64,000 nucleotides of DNA from Bradyrhizobium sp. SRL28 (GCF_018596315.1 NZ_JAHEAG010000031.1:20653-84652); one strand, 5' to 3'. Counted from the first letter of the stretch, positions 53,455 to 62,757 are shown. Numbers and translations are program-made. Notes: generated from the letters alone by a model not told the origin.

Positions 53455-54444
53455 ATGCTCGACATGAAGCGACGCGAGTTCATCACGCTTCTCGGCGGCG
53501 CGGTCGCTTGGCCGTTAGCGGCGCGCGCGCAGCAGCCGGCCATGCCGGTGGTTGGTTTTCTCCATGGCGGGTCAGCTGGGATGCGGGCTCACTTTATCGC
53601 CGCGTTCCATCAGGGCCTGAAGGAAACCGGTCATATTGAGGGCCAACACATCGAAATCGACTATCGCTGGGCAGACGACCAAAGCAATCTACTGCCCGCC
53701 CTTGCGGTCGATCTGGCGCGCCGTCAGGTGTCTGTGATCACGACGTGCGGCGGAGAACGGGACGTGTTTGCGGCCAAGGCCGCGACCTCTAAGATTCCGA
53801 TTGTCTTTATTGTCGGTAGCGATCCGGTGAAAGCAGGCTTCGTCGCCAGCTTAGGTCGCCCGGGGGGCAATCTAACCGGCGTGAATATGTTCAGCGTTGA
53901 GATGCAGGCGAAGCGCCTGGGAATACTCCACGAGTTAATCCCGCCAACCATGGTCATCGCCAACCTAGTTGACCCAAATTTCCCCCCAACTGAGGCCGCG
54001 GTAGCCGAAGTGGAGACGGCGGCTCGCATTTTCGGGCGACAACTCCTGGTGCTTAAGACTAGCAGCGAGAGCGACATTGACGCAGCCTTTGCGACCATTA
54101 TGCAGGTGCGAGCCGGAGCGCTCCTCGTTGGCCCGGGCCCCTTTTTCAATACCCGGCGAAATCAAATAGTGGCGCTGGCGGCACGCCATGCCATTCCCGC
54201 GATCTACGAGTTTCGCGATGCCGCCAAGGCTGGCGGCCTCGTCAGCTATGGAACTAGCCTTGTGGATGCGTACCGGCTGGTCGGTGTTTACACCGGCCGG
54301 ATTCTCAAAGGCGAGAAGCCCGCCGACCTCCCGGTCGTACAGCCGACCAAGTTCGAACTGGTAATCAACCTCAAGACTGCCAAGGCGCTCGGCCTCGAAG
54401 TGCCGCCGTCGCTGCTCGCTATCGCCGACGAGGTGATCGAGTGA
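53455..54444 (+). CDS. Orphan ABC substrate-binding protein 10
   Basis: 329 residues from the ATG at 53455 (GGAGGAAG upstream; ATG at 53464 is an alternative). Tat-like Met-Lys-Arg-Arg-Glu-Phe-Ile-Thr-Leu-Leu-Gly-Gly and Ala-Gln-Gln site. Family marks: Arg-Pro-Gly-Gly-Asn-Leu-Thr-Gly, Gly-Glu-Lys-Pro-Ala-Asp-Leu-Pro-Val. Related to protein 3. It is the last intact member before the signalling operon. Confidence 0.85.
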   Translation: MLDMKRREFITLLGGAVAWPLAARAQQPAMPVVGFLHGGSAGMRAHFIAAFHQGLKETGHIEGQHIEIDYRWADDQSNLLPALAVDLARRQVSVITTCGGERDVFAAKAATSKIPIVFIVGSDPVKAGFVASLGRPGGNLTGVNMFSVEMQAKRLGILHELIPPTMVIANLVDPNFPPTEAAVAEVETAARIFGRQLLVLKTSSESDIDAAFATIMQVRAGALLVGPGPFFNTRRNQIVALAARHAIPAIYEFRDAAKAGGLVSYGTSLVDAYRLVGVYTGRILKGEKPADLPVVQPTKFELVINLKTAKALGLEVPPSLLAIADEVIE

Positions 54445-54735
54445 AGGCGCGATTTGCTGCGGTGCATGAGTCCGCTTATGGGAGGTAAACGGCCCTAGCT
54501 GGGACGCGCCGCGAGTTCCCCTGATGACGGCTACTTCTTCGAGAGCGCAAGAGCGAAAAGCTGCATTATGTATGCGAGAGGATTGAGACGCGTCTCGCGG
54601 CTTGGCCAACGCGATCAGTCGAGTGGTAGATCGCCATGCTGGATTGCACCACGCTTCTCGATTTTGAGTCCGATGAGACGCGCAATTTCGGTCAGCCTTG
54701 CTGTCATGTTGATTCCAGCGGACGACCTGTCAAGG

Positions 54736-54861
54736 TTGGCGAGTTACGGTGCAAGCTTTACCGATCACGTTCAGCCGCTCAGCGCAGTATGTGGATAGGA
54801 TATTAAAGGGCGCGAACCACCGCTGACATGCCGGTTGAACAACCGCAAGGTCATCGAATGA
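54736..54861 (+). pseudogene. C-terminal remnant of an ABC substrate-binding protein
   Basis: Pieces in different frames keep the family end: Leu-Ala-Ser-Tyr-Gly-Ala, then Gln-Tyr-Val-Asp-Arg-Ile-Leu-Lys-Gly-Ala, then Asp-Met-Pro-Val-Glu-Gln-Pro and finally Lys-Val-Ile-Glu-stop. The stretch between Gln-Pro and Val-Ile-Glu is deleted. It lies directly before the histidine kinase, the place where an intact member would have been part of the signalling operon. Confidence 0.7.
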
Positions 54862-54898
54862 GCTTAGTACTTGCGCTATTGGCTCAAAGTTACTCGCC

Positions 54899-57481
54899 AT
54901 GAGCATTTCGCTCCATCAGAGGGTCGAGAACCGATCGTTGGGGGTATCGCCTGTTGCGACCGCACCGTCCGCGCCGGGACCGACAACTGCCAATATCCGA
55001 AGCCGTCTCTTCACCAAATATGTCGCGCTGTTCGTCGCGGTGGTGAGCGTTGCATTACTCTCCAACGGCATCTTCGAGGTTTTCTTCTACTACCGCGAGC
55101 ACAAGGCAGCCCTGATCCGAATCCAACACGAGCAAGCGGAAGCGGCCGCCGCCAAGATCAGCCAATTTATCAAGGGGATCGAGAGCCAGCTGGGCTGGAC
55201 CACCCAGCTGCCATGGTCCGCCGGATCGCTCCAAGACCGCCGCTTCGACGCGCTCCGGCTGTTGCGCCAGGTCCCCGCCATCACCGAGCTGTCGCAGATC
55301 GACTCTACCGGCAAGGAGCGATTGCGGGTGTCGCGCCTGGCCATGGATGTCGTGGATAGCGGACTCGACCTCTCCAAGGAGCCGAAGTTCACAGAGGCCG
55401 TCGCCAACAAGGTCTATTACGGCCCGGTCTATTTTCGCCGGGAGTCCGAGCCATACATGACACTGTCCTTGGCAGGCACCCGCAAGGACGCCGGTGTCAG
55501 CATCGCGGAGGTCAATCTGAAGCTAATTTGGGACGTGGTCTCGCAGATCAAGGTCGGCGAACGCGGTCGCGCCTATGTCGTGGGTTCGGAGGGCCGCCTG
55601 ATCGCCCATCCTGACATCAGCCTGGTGCTGCGCAACACGGACATGTCGGACCTTGTGCAGATGCAGGCCGCGCGCAATCGAAGCGATCCGCTGCAGGGCA
55701 CGCTGAACCTCCAGGGCCAGGAGGTCTTGACAGCATCGGCGCCAATCGCGCCGCTGGGCTGGACAATGTTCGTCGAGCTGCCGGCCGAGGAAGCCTATGC
55801 GTCCTTGTACCAGGCGCTGCAGCGGCTAGCGATCGTGCTGCTGGCGGCCTCGATCTTCGCGGTGCTCGCCGGGATATTTCTGGCGCGACGCATGGTCGGC
55901 CCGATCCAGTCGTTGCGGGCGGGCGCCGAGCGGATCGGCGGCGGCGATTTCGTCCAGCGCATCTCGATCAAAACCGGTGATGAGCTCGAAGAACTCGCCA
56001 ATCAGTTCAATGAGATGGGTGCTCGCCTGCAGGAATCCTACGCGGACCTGGAGAGAAAGGTTCAATCGCGGACTGCCGAGCTTAGTGAATCTCTTGAACA
56101 GCAGACGGCTACGTCGGAGGTCCTTGAGATCATCAGCGGTTCCCCGGGCGATCTGGATCCGGTTTTCCGGAAGATGCTCGAAAACGCTACGCATATCTGC
56201 GGCGCCAATTTTGGCACGATGAATCTTTATGACGGAGACAGCTTCCGCAACGTTGCGCTCTACAATGTACCGGACGCATATGTCGCACAGGCGGACCGGC
56301 CAATCCGTCCGCACCCGAAAAGCGGCCTTGGCACAATTATCAGAACCCGTCGGTCGATCCAAATCGATGATCTGCGGACGCAGCCGCCCTATCTCGAGGG
56401 CCACCCAGCTGTTGTTGCGATGTCCGACCTTGCGGGCGCCCGGACCATTGTCATTGTGCCGCTGCTCAAGGAAGACGACTTAATCGGCACAATTGCGATC
56501 TATCGGCAAGAGGTGCGTCCTTTTAGCGAAAAGCAAGTCGAGCTCGTTGAAAATTTTTCCAAACAAGCAGTCATCGCTATCGAGAATACGCGGCTACTCA
56601 AGGAACTGCGCGAACGCACCAAAGATTTGAGCGCGTCCCTCGACGAATTGCGCGCTGCGCAGGACCGCCTGATACAGACGGAGAAACTTGCGTCGCTCGG
56701 GCAGCTCACCGCCGGCATTGCGCACGAGATCAAGAATCCGCTCAACTTCGTCAACAATTTCTCATCGCTGTCGTCGGAATTGATCGACGAACTGGACGAA
56801 GTGCTCAAGGACAGCTCGCTCGATGCCAAAGCGCGCGAAGAGATCGATGAGCTCACTCGGACGCTGAAAGGCAACCTTGAAAAGGTGGTGCAGCACGGCA
56901 AGCGCGCCGATTCGATTGTGAGGAACATGCTCCTGCATTCACGCGAGGGATCCGGCGAGCACCGGCCGGCCGACATCAACGCGATTGTCGAGGAAAGTCT
57001 CAACCTCGCCTACCACGGTGCACGCGCAGAGAAAACTGGCTTCAATATCAAGCTCGAGCGCGATTTAGACCCCAATGCCGGTATGATCGACCTTTATCCG
57101 CAGGAGATCACACGTGTTTTCCTCAATCTGATTTCGAACGGCTTCTATGCGGCGACCAAGCGCAAGGACGCGGGCGACGGAACGTTCGAACCGACACTGA
57201 AGGCAACGACGAAGAGCCTGGGTAACAAGGTCGAAATCCGGATCCGCGACAACGGAACGGGTATTACGCGGGAAGTGCGAGAGAAAATCTTCAATCCGTT
57301 CTTCACCACTAAGCCGGCTGGCCAAGGCACCGGGCTCGGCTTGTCGATGAGCCACGACATCGTGGTCAAACAGCACGGCGGCAAGATCGACGTCGCTACC
57401 GAACCGGGCGTATTTACCGAATTCATCATTACCTTGCCGCGAACCGCGGCAGCACACGGAAGCGCTGGAGGCAAGAATTGA
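54899..57481 (+). CDS. Membrane histidine kinase with Cache, HAMP and GAF domains
   Basis: 860 residues from the ATG at 54899. Membrane helix 1 (about 38-60), periplasmic double-Cache-like sensor (65-300, with Lys-Val-Tyr-Tyr-Gly-Pro-Val-Tyr), helix 2 (309-329), HAMP (330-383), GAF (410-565), coiled coil, HisKA with His609 in Gly-Ile-Ala-His-Glu-Ile-Lys-Asn-Pro, and HATPase with Asp-Asn-Gly-Thr-Gly (G1) and Gly-Thr-Gly-Leu-Gly-Leu-Ser (G2). It senses a periplasmic ligand and phosphorylates regulators. Overlaps the next gene (TTGA), so it is the first of a three- or four-gene operon. Confidence 0.93.
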   Translation: MSISLHQRVENRSLGVSPVATAPSAPGPTTANIRSRLFTKYVALFVAVVSVALLSNGIFEVFFYYREHKAALIRIQHEQAEAAAAKISQFIKGIESQLGWTTQLPWSAGSLQDRRFDALRLLRQVPAITELSQIDSTGKERLRVSRLAMDVVDSGLDLSKEPKFTEAVANKVYYGPVYFRRESEPYMTLSLAGTRKDAGVSIAEVNLKLIWDVVSQIKVGERGRAYVVGSEGRLIAHPDISLVLRNTDMSDLVQMQAARNRSDPLQGTLNLQGQEVLTASAPIAPLGWTMFVELPAEEAYASLYQALQRLAIVLLAASIFAVLAGIFLARRMVGPIQSLRAGAERIGGGDFVQRISIKTGDELEELANQFNEMGARLQESYADLERKVQSRTAELSESLEQQTATSEVLEIISGSPGDLDPVFRKMLENATHICGANFGTMNLYDGDSFRNVALYNVPDAYVAQADRPIRPHPKSGLGTIIRTRRSIQIDDLRTQPPYLEGHPAVVAMSDLAGARTIVIVPLLKEDDLIGTIAIYRQEVRPFSEKQVELVENFSKQAVIAIENTRLLKELRERTKDLSASLDELRAAQDRLIQTEKLASLGQLTAGIAHEIKNPLNFVNNFSSLSSELIDELDEVLKDSSLDAKAREEIDELTRTLKGNLEKVVQHGKRADSIVRNMLLHSREGSGEHRPADINAIVEESLNLAYHGARAEKTGFNIKLERDLDPNAGMIDLYPQEITRVFLNLISNGFYAATKRKDAGDGTFEPTLKATTKSLGNKVEIRIRDNGTGITREVREKIFNPFFTTKPAGQGTGLGLSMSHDIVVKQHGGKIDVATEPGVFTEFIITLPRTAAAHGSAGGKN

Positions 57482-57867
57482 GCGTTTACATCCTTGTGGT
57501 CGATGACGAGCCAGATGTCGAAGCCTTGTTCCGTCAGCAATTTCGGCGCGATCTCAAGTCCGGTCGCTTCATGATGGAGTTCGTCCCGTCGGCGCCGGCG
57601 GCGCTGGCGCGGGCTGCCGAAGTCCGCGAACCCTCGCTCATCCTGATCCTGTCTGATATCAATATGCCGGGCATGAGCGGCCTGGAAATGCTGCCGAAGG
57701 TGCGCGCAGAGCGGCCCGACGTCCCTGTGATCATGATCACCGCCTATGGCGACGCAGAGACCCGCCGCAAAGCGATCGAGCGTGGTGCGGTCGATCTGTT
57801 GACCAAACCGATCGACTTTGCGCTGCTGCGTCACCAAATCGATGCAAGGCTCGGAGAGGCCGCATGA
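57478..57867 (+). CDS. Single-domain response regulator
   Basis: 129 residues from a TTG at 57478 overlapping the kinase stop. Receiver only: acidic pair Asp9-Asp10, phospho-acceptor Asp60 in Leu-Ser-Asp-Ile-Asn-Met-Pro-Gly-Met, Thr in Ile-Thr-Ala-Tyr-Gly and Lys in Leu-Thr-Lys-Pro-Ile. Probably an intermediate or competing phosphate acceptor between the kinase and the receiver-cyclase. Stop overlaps the next ATG (ATGA). Confidence 0.92.
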   Translation: MSVYILVVDDEPDVEALFRQQFRRDLKSGRFMMEFVPSAPAALARAAEVREPSLILILSDINMPGMSGLEMLPKVRAERPDVPVIMITAYGDAETRRKAIERGAVDLLTKPIDFALLRHQIDARLGEAA

Positions 57868-59114
57868 CTGCAACGATCCTGGTTGTCGACGACGAGCCCG
57901 ATCTTGAGGCTCTGGTGCTGCAGATGTTCCGCAAGCAGATCCACGATGGCATGGTGAGCTTCATTTTTGCCCATGACGGCATCGAGGCGCTGGCCTCGAT
58001 CGAGCAGCATCCACATGTCGACATGGTGGTTTCAGACATCAACATGCCGCGGATGGACGGCCTCTCGCTGCTGCGGAAGCTGCAGGAAGCTGACGACAAA
58101 ATATCGACCATCATTGTCTCCGCCTATGGCGACATGAGCAACATCCGCACAGCGATGAATCGCGGGGCGTTCGACTTCTTGATCAAGCCAATTGATTTCA
58201 CCGATCTCGAACTGACGATAGAGAAGACCATCCGCCACGTCCAGATGATGCGCGAGACGCATCGCCGCCAGCTGGACGCCGAACGCGCCCACGCCTCCCT
58301 TTCGCGCTATTTCTCGCCGCAGATCGCTAGCCGACTCGCGTGCGAGGGCGAAGCCGACGGGATGTCGGTGCACTGGCGCGAGGTCGCGGCCGTCTTCACC
58401 GACATCACCAGATTCACCTCGCTGGTCGAAACCGTACCCCCGGAAGTGCTGGGCGAACTGCTCAACGAGTATGTCGGCGGCATGACCGATGTGGTGTTTG
58501 CGCATGAGGGCACGGTCACGAAAATCATCGGCGACGCGATCCAGGTTTTGTTCAATGCGCCCGGAGACCAGCCGGACTACGCCAAACGCGCGATCGCGTG
58601 CGCCCAAGAGCTTGATGTCTGGGCCGAGGCGTTTCGCGAACGCTGGAAGGCGAAAGGCGTGAATTTCGGCGCAACGCGAATTGGCGTTCATGCCGGGCCA
58701 GCACTGGTTGGCAATTTCGGCGGCAGCCGGTTCTTCGACTACACAGCCTATGGCGACACCATCAATACTGCAGCAAGGCTCGAGACCGCCAACAAGTTTT
58801 TGGGCACGCGGATTTGCGTCAGCGCCGTCGTTGCCGAAGCGGCCAGGGATTTTCGCGGGCGGACGATCGGCGATCTCATGCTGCGTGGCCGGAGCGAGCC
58901 GCTCCGTGCCTACGAGCCGCTGCCGGAGGCCAAGTTTGCCGGAGCGGCGACGATCCAGTATTCGCAGGCCTTCGCTAAGCTCGAGGCCGGAGACGCGGCG
59001 GCGATGCCGGCGTTTGCAGCGCTGGTCGGACTCCATGCCGACGACGCGTTGGCGGGCTTTCACCTGAGGCGGCTGCTCAACGGGGCCAAGGGCATTCGCA
59101 TGCAACTCGAATAG
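57864..59114 (+). CDS. Receiver-class III adenylate/guanylate cyclase
   Basis: 416 residues. Receiver (1-125) with Asp58 in Val-Ser-Asp-Ile-Asn-Met-Pro; helical linker with Ser-Arg-Tyr-Phe-Ser-Pro (about 150); cyclase domain (160-345) with metal Asp in Phe-Thr-Asp-Ile-Thr-Arg-Phe, second Asp in Ile-Ile-Gly-Asp-Ala, and the catalytic Asn/Arg in Asp-Thr-Ile-Asn-Thr-Ala-Ala-Arg-Leu. Lys in Val-Thr-Lys-Ile and Asp in Phe-Asp-Tyr-Thr suggest ATP as substrate. The output of the operon would be cAMP controlled by phosphorylation. A 60-residue C-terminal tail has no known domain. Confidence 0.92.
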   Translation: MTATILVVDDEPDLEALVLQMFRKQIHDGMVSFIFAHDGIEALASIEQHPHVDMVVSDINMPRMDGLSLLRKLQEADDKISTIIVSAYGDMSNIRTAMNRGAFDFLIKPIDFTDLELTIEKTIRHVQMMRETHRRQLDAERAHASLSRYFSPQIASRLACEGEADGMSVHWREVAAVFTDITRFTSLVETVPPEVLGELLNEYVGGMTDVVFAHEGTVTKIIGDAIQVLFNAPGDQPDYAKRAIACAQELDVWAEAFRERWKAKGVNFGATRIGVHAGPALVGNFGGSRFFDYTAYGDTINTAARLETANKFLGTRICVSAVVAEAARDFRGRTIGDLMLRGRSEPLRAYEPLPEAKFAGAATIQYSQAFAKLEAGDAAAMPAFAALVGLHADDALAGFHLRRLLNGAKGIRMQLE

Positions 59115-59147
59115 CAGTTCCGTGGAGGGCGATCACTCGGAGGCACC

Positions 59148-60107
59148 ATGCGACGCCGGGATTTCGTAGCCTTTGTTGCGCATGCGGCTGCGTTTGGGCC
59201 GGGCATAGCGCTTGGGCAGCAATCGATCGGCAAGGTCTGGCGTGTCGCATACCTTGAGCCCACGGGCGGCGCGCTATTTGATGTTTTCCGTGCGGAGATG
59301 CGGGAGCTTGGCTACGTCGAGGACAAGAACCTTGTCATTGATCGCAGGAATGCAGAGGGGAAAGCGGAACGCTTACCTTCGCTGGTAAGCGAGATGGTGG
59401 CGCGCCGCCCGGATGTCATTGTTGCTGTCGCAACCCCGGCCATAGCTGCAGCCCAGCATGTCACCTCAACCATTCCCATCGTAATGGCCCCTGCCACCGA
59501 TCCGGTTGGCTCGGGCTTCATCAAGAGCTTAGCCCGTCCCGGAGGAAACATTACGGGCGTGGCCAATATGTTTGGCGACGCCATCGGCAAGTCGGTTGAA
59601 CTCCTCCACGCAATCGTGCCGTCGGCCAAACGTATTGCGGTGCTCTTGTCCGCCAATCCGACTCACCCGCAGCAATACGAGTTGGCAACACTGGCGGCAA
59701 GAGCGTTGGACCTTGCGGTCGTTCGAGTCGTGGCTCCTACGCCTGACGATCTCGAGCAGGCGTTTGAAGGTGTGAGACAGGAAAATTGCGACGCTCTGTT
59801 TGTCCTTGCCGATCCAATCCGGCCGAAGATTGTTTCGTTGGCCGCAAAAGCAAAAATGCCGGCAATTTATCAATTCAGCTCTTTCGTTAACTTGGGGGGA
59901 CTCGCCAGCTACGGCCCCGATTTAACGCCGATTTATCGCAAAGTGGCCCAATACGTTGACAAAATCTTCAAAGGAGCCAACCCGGCTGAACTTCCCGTCG
60001 AGCAGCCGGTCGTTTTCGAATTTGCTTTAAATCTCAAAACTGCCGCGACGCTTAGCCTAACCATTCCCGACAATCTTATAGCCCGGGCCGACAAGATCAT
60101 CGAATAA
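59148..60107 (+). CDS. Orphan ABC substrate-binding protein 12, in the signalling operon
   Basis: 319 residues from the ATG at 59148 (CGGAGG upstream), 33 bases after the cyclase. Tat-like Met-Arg-Arg-Arg-Asp-Phe-Val, signal ending Gly-Gln-Gln. Family marks: Arg-Pro-Gly-Gly-Asn-Ile-Thr-Gly, Gly-Ala-Asn-Pro-Ala-Glu-Leu-Pro-Val-Glu-Gln-Pro, Ile-Ile-Glu end. Its position suggests a shared transcript with kinase, regulator and cyclase, and so a role in presenting ligand to the kinase's periplasmic domain (inference). Confidence 0.87.
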   Translation: MRRRDFVAFVAHAAAFGPGIALGQQSIGKVWRVAYLEPTGGALFDVFRAEMRELGYVEDKNLVIDRRNAEGKAERLPSLVSEMVARRPDVIVAVATPAIAAAQHVTSTIPIVMAPATDPVGSGFIKSLARPGGNITGVANMFGDAIGKSVELLHAIVPSAKRIAVLLSANPTHPQQYELATLAARALDLAVVRVVAPTPDDLEQAFEGVRQENCDALFVLADPIRPKIVSLAAKAKMPAIYQFSSFVNLGGLASYGPDLTPIYRKVAQYVDKIFKGANPAELPVEQPVVFEFALNLKTAATLSLTIPDNLIARADKIIE

Positions 60108-60320
60108 GATTGAACGACCTTAGTTGCACGGAGCGGACATGGCAGCCGGCGTGGAGGGCCGCGGGCATTGGTCTTAAGCAATGTCCGCTTTCCGACGATC
60201 CAAATCGGACAATTGTGATCCGCCGGTCGGCCTGAAGCTGTTATAAGTTATACCTCTCGGGGCCAAGGCGCTCGGCCTCGCAATCGTGGAATCTTCCTGT
60301 GCGACGACACGGGGATTCGA

Positions 60321-61301
60321 ATGAGACGATTTGCCGCCACGGTGCCGGTCCTTGTTATGCTGCTTGTCTTCGCGTCGGCGGCCGCAACCCAACCAGCGCC
60401 GAGAGTCGCGCGGGTCGGAATCCTGTGCGCCCCCTTATGCAACACCATCTATAGCAACCCCTTTTTGGACGAGCTTCGCAAGCTCGGCTGGGTCGAGGGT
60501 ACCACCATCATTATCGAGCGTAAGGACCCGGATTATCGCCTCGACCAGCTTCCGGCGCTCGCCGCCGACCTCGTGCGGTCGAAACCCGATCTCATTGTCG
60601 CCTTCACTCCTTTTGCAGCGCGCGCTGCAAAGGACGCGACCTCGGACATACCAATTGTAGTGATCTTCGTCGCCGATCCGGTCGGTATGGGACTTGTACC
60701 AAGCCTTGCCCGTCCTGGCGGAAACCTGACTGGTGTCGCCACGATGGATCGGAGCGATTTCGGCGGGAAGTTTCTTGGAATTCTTCGAGAGGTTTTGCCA
60801 CAGGCGAAGCGCGTGGCAGTTTTCATCAATCCTTCAAACGAGAGCCATCGGCTGGTATTTCCGGAGACACCCGCTGCGGCCACTAAGCTCGGCTTTCAGC
60901 TTGACGTTTTCGAGGTGCGCCAAGCGGGGGAAATGGCTGGCGCCATTGCTGCCGCCAAATCCCGGGGTGCAGAGGCTTTGGACATATTTTCTGACGCGAT
61001 CTTTGCCTTCCCGCCCAACCGGGTGCCCGATCTCGCGGCACAGGCGGGCTTACCGTCGATCTCCTTCGAGCCCAGCTTTGCGCAAGCGGGCGGACTGATT
61101 TCTTACGGGCCGGACTTTCCCGTCTTGGCTCGACGTGGGGCTCACTATGTCAATCGAATTCTGAAAGGCGCCAAACCGGCCGAGCTTCCTATTGAACAAC
61201 CAACCAAATACCTGCTTGTCATCAATCTCAAGACGGCGAAATCGCTCGGTGTCGAAATCCCGGCGTCCCTTCTCGCCCGCGCGGACGAGGTGATCGAATA
61301 A
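60321..61301 (+). CDS. Orphan ABC substrate-binding protein 13 (subfamily C)
   Basis: 326 residues from the ATG at 60321. Sec-type signal (Val-Leu-Val-Met-Leu-Leu-Val-Phe-Ala), mature start with Leu-Cys-Ala-Pro-Leu-Cys. Near twin of protein 7 (49621), with changes concentrated around residues 210-245 and 255-265. Leader DNA including GGACAATTGTGATCCGCCGG before the gene is shared with that copy. The last member of the array. Confidence 0.86.
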   Translation: MRRFAATVPVLVMLLVFASAAATQPAPRVARVGILCAPLCNTIYSNPFLDELRKLGWVEGTTIIIERKDPDYRLDQLPALAADLVRSKPDLIVAFTPFAARAAKDATSDIPIVVIFVADPVGMGLVPSLARPGGNLTGVATMDRSDFGGKFLGILREVLPQAKRVAVFINPSNESHRLVFPETPAAATKLGFQLDVFEVRQAGEMAGAIAAAKSRGAEALDIFSDAIFAFPPNRVPDLAAQAGLPSISFEPSFAQAGGLISYGPDFPVLARRGAHYVNRILKGAKPAELPIEQPTKYLLVINLKTAKSLGVEIPASLLARADEVIE

Positions 61302-61729
61302 GGCTTGTCACTTCCGGTTTTGGTACCTTCGAGACATGCCAGAGCGGGCCTTGCGATGTCCGTTGATCGGTAGACCGGAAGTAACAGACATCCGGCCAAA
61401 ATGGCGATTTTGGCAGATAGTGCTGAAAAAGTCTTTTTGAGGTGTCCACCAAAATGTTTCAGGGCTGCTGATGCGTTTCGCACGCGGCGATATGTGGGAC
61501 CACATCGTTTCACACAAAACGACCACGGAGCTTCATGTGAGCGCTACGGAGTATTGCAGTCGTGGAGCTGACTAAAAATCGGCGATTGCGGGATTCTAGG
61601 CGTCGTTCAGTTTTCGACTTTTGCAACATGGGGTAATTCCGGGATCGAGCCAGACAAAGGCAAAGGAATCAGCTCTCCAGGAACGTATGAGGCCAGCGTG
61701 ATGTGGCCTCCCAACGATGGAGAGCGGCA
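61302..61729. other. Intergenic stretch with array repeat
   Basis: The first 20 bases after the stop match those after protein 7. GATGTCCG at 61355-61362 and CCGGAAGT at 61375 form a degenerate copy of the array palindrome. The region just before 61730 reads like the left flank of the IS110 remnant. No gene. Confidence 0.45.
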
Positions 61730-62306
61730 ATGGAATACTATGTCGGACTGGACGTGTCGTTGAAGCAAACATCGATCTGCGTGGTGGACCAGACGGGATC
61801 GGTCGTGCGTGAGGGCGTTGTCGATTCAGATCCTGAGGCGATCTCAGTTTACGTGAGGTCAAAGGCGCCGGGCGCGGCACGCATTGGCCTCGAGACCGGA
61901 CCGACGTCCACGTGGCTATGGACCGAGCTCAAGCGATTTGGTCTGCCGGTGATCTGCATCGACGCGCGCCATGAAAGCCGTGCTCAAAATGCAGATCAAC
62001 AAGAACGACCGCAACGATGCCATCGGGATCGCCCGCATCATGCAGACCGGTTGGTTCAAAGAGGTGCACGTCAAGGATATCGACAGCCATTCGGTCAGAG
62101 CGCTGCTGGCAAGTCGGGCGCTGCTGGTCAAGATCAAGCGCGATCTTGAGAACCATGTCCGCGGCCTTCTCAAGAACCTCGGTCTTGTTATCGGCCGCGC
62201 CACGTTCAATGTCTTCGCCGCCCGAGCCGAGGAGTTGATCGAGGATCGTCCCGATTTGGTGGCTGCAGTCAGGCCGCTGCTCGAAGCGCGCAACGCCGTC
62301 GAACAG
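61730..62306 (+). pseudogene. IS110-family transposase remnant
   Basis: ATG at 61730: Tyr-Val-Gly-Leu-Asp-Val-Ser-Leu and Gly-Leu-Glu-Thr-Gly mark the DEDD domain of IS110 transposases. At about 61970 the frame changes (two bases missing after Asp-Ala-Arg-His); the second frame supplies Lys-Ala-Val-Leu-Lys-Met-Gln and Asn-Asp-Arg-Asn-Asp-Ala up to about 62300, where similarity stops. The C-terminal transposase_20 domain with the catalytic Ser is missing. It is an inactive fragment. Confidence 0.8.
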
Positions 62307-62547
62307 CCCACAGCAATAAGACGGGCATGTTACTTCTCCTCAGCTTGCCCATCGGTAAAACTCACCCCATTGCCACTTGTTCCCGAGCATGTCGTGAATC
62401 TGCATCTAGAACGTTGACAAGGTTGACGTCTGCCTCGGTCAGGCTCGGACAGTCGTGTGCTAGCTAGCGATGGACGGACCACGCACACTCGGGGTGGTTC
62501 TCGCACACCTAACCAATGCCGAGGCAGACCTTGCAGTCAGGGGTCGA

Positions 62548-62757
62548 TCATGAGACGAGTTTGACCGGTTGGTGCCGGTACGCATCGATTGCGCAGTTTG
62601 AAAGAACGAGCCTGCGCCGTTCTCCAGACCTGAACTTGCCGATGATTTCATCCAAGAGGAAATTCGCAGACCAATTAGGGTCCCTGAGTTCACCGGATTT
62701 CTCAAGGACTCTCCAAGCAATCGCGAAGGACTGCTCTATCAGTTCACTATCGGTCAT
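62548..62757 (-). CDS. Hypothetical protein (69 aa)
   Basis: ATG at 62757 chosen because the extra N-terminal residues of the longer frame look non-native; no good ribosome-binding site was seen. Amphipathic helices (Glu-Leu-Ile-Glu-Gln-Ser-Phe-Ala-Ile-Ala-Trp) and a basic end. No known family; moderate evidence only. Confidence 0.4.
   Translation of the reverse strand: MTDSELIEQSFAIAWRVLEKSGELRDPNWSANFLLDEIIGKFRSGERRRLVLSNCAIDAYRHQPVKLVS

Noticed and set aside
57145..59105. Long minus-strand frames opposite the kinase and cyclase genes
   Set aside because: Antisense shadows of GC-rich coding sequence; the plus-strand products are clear.
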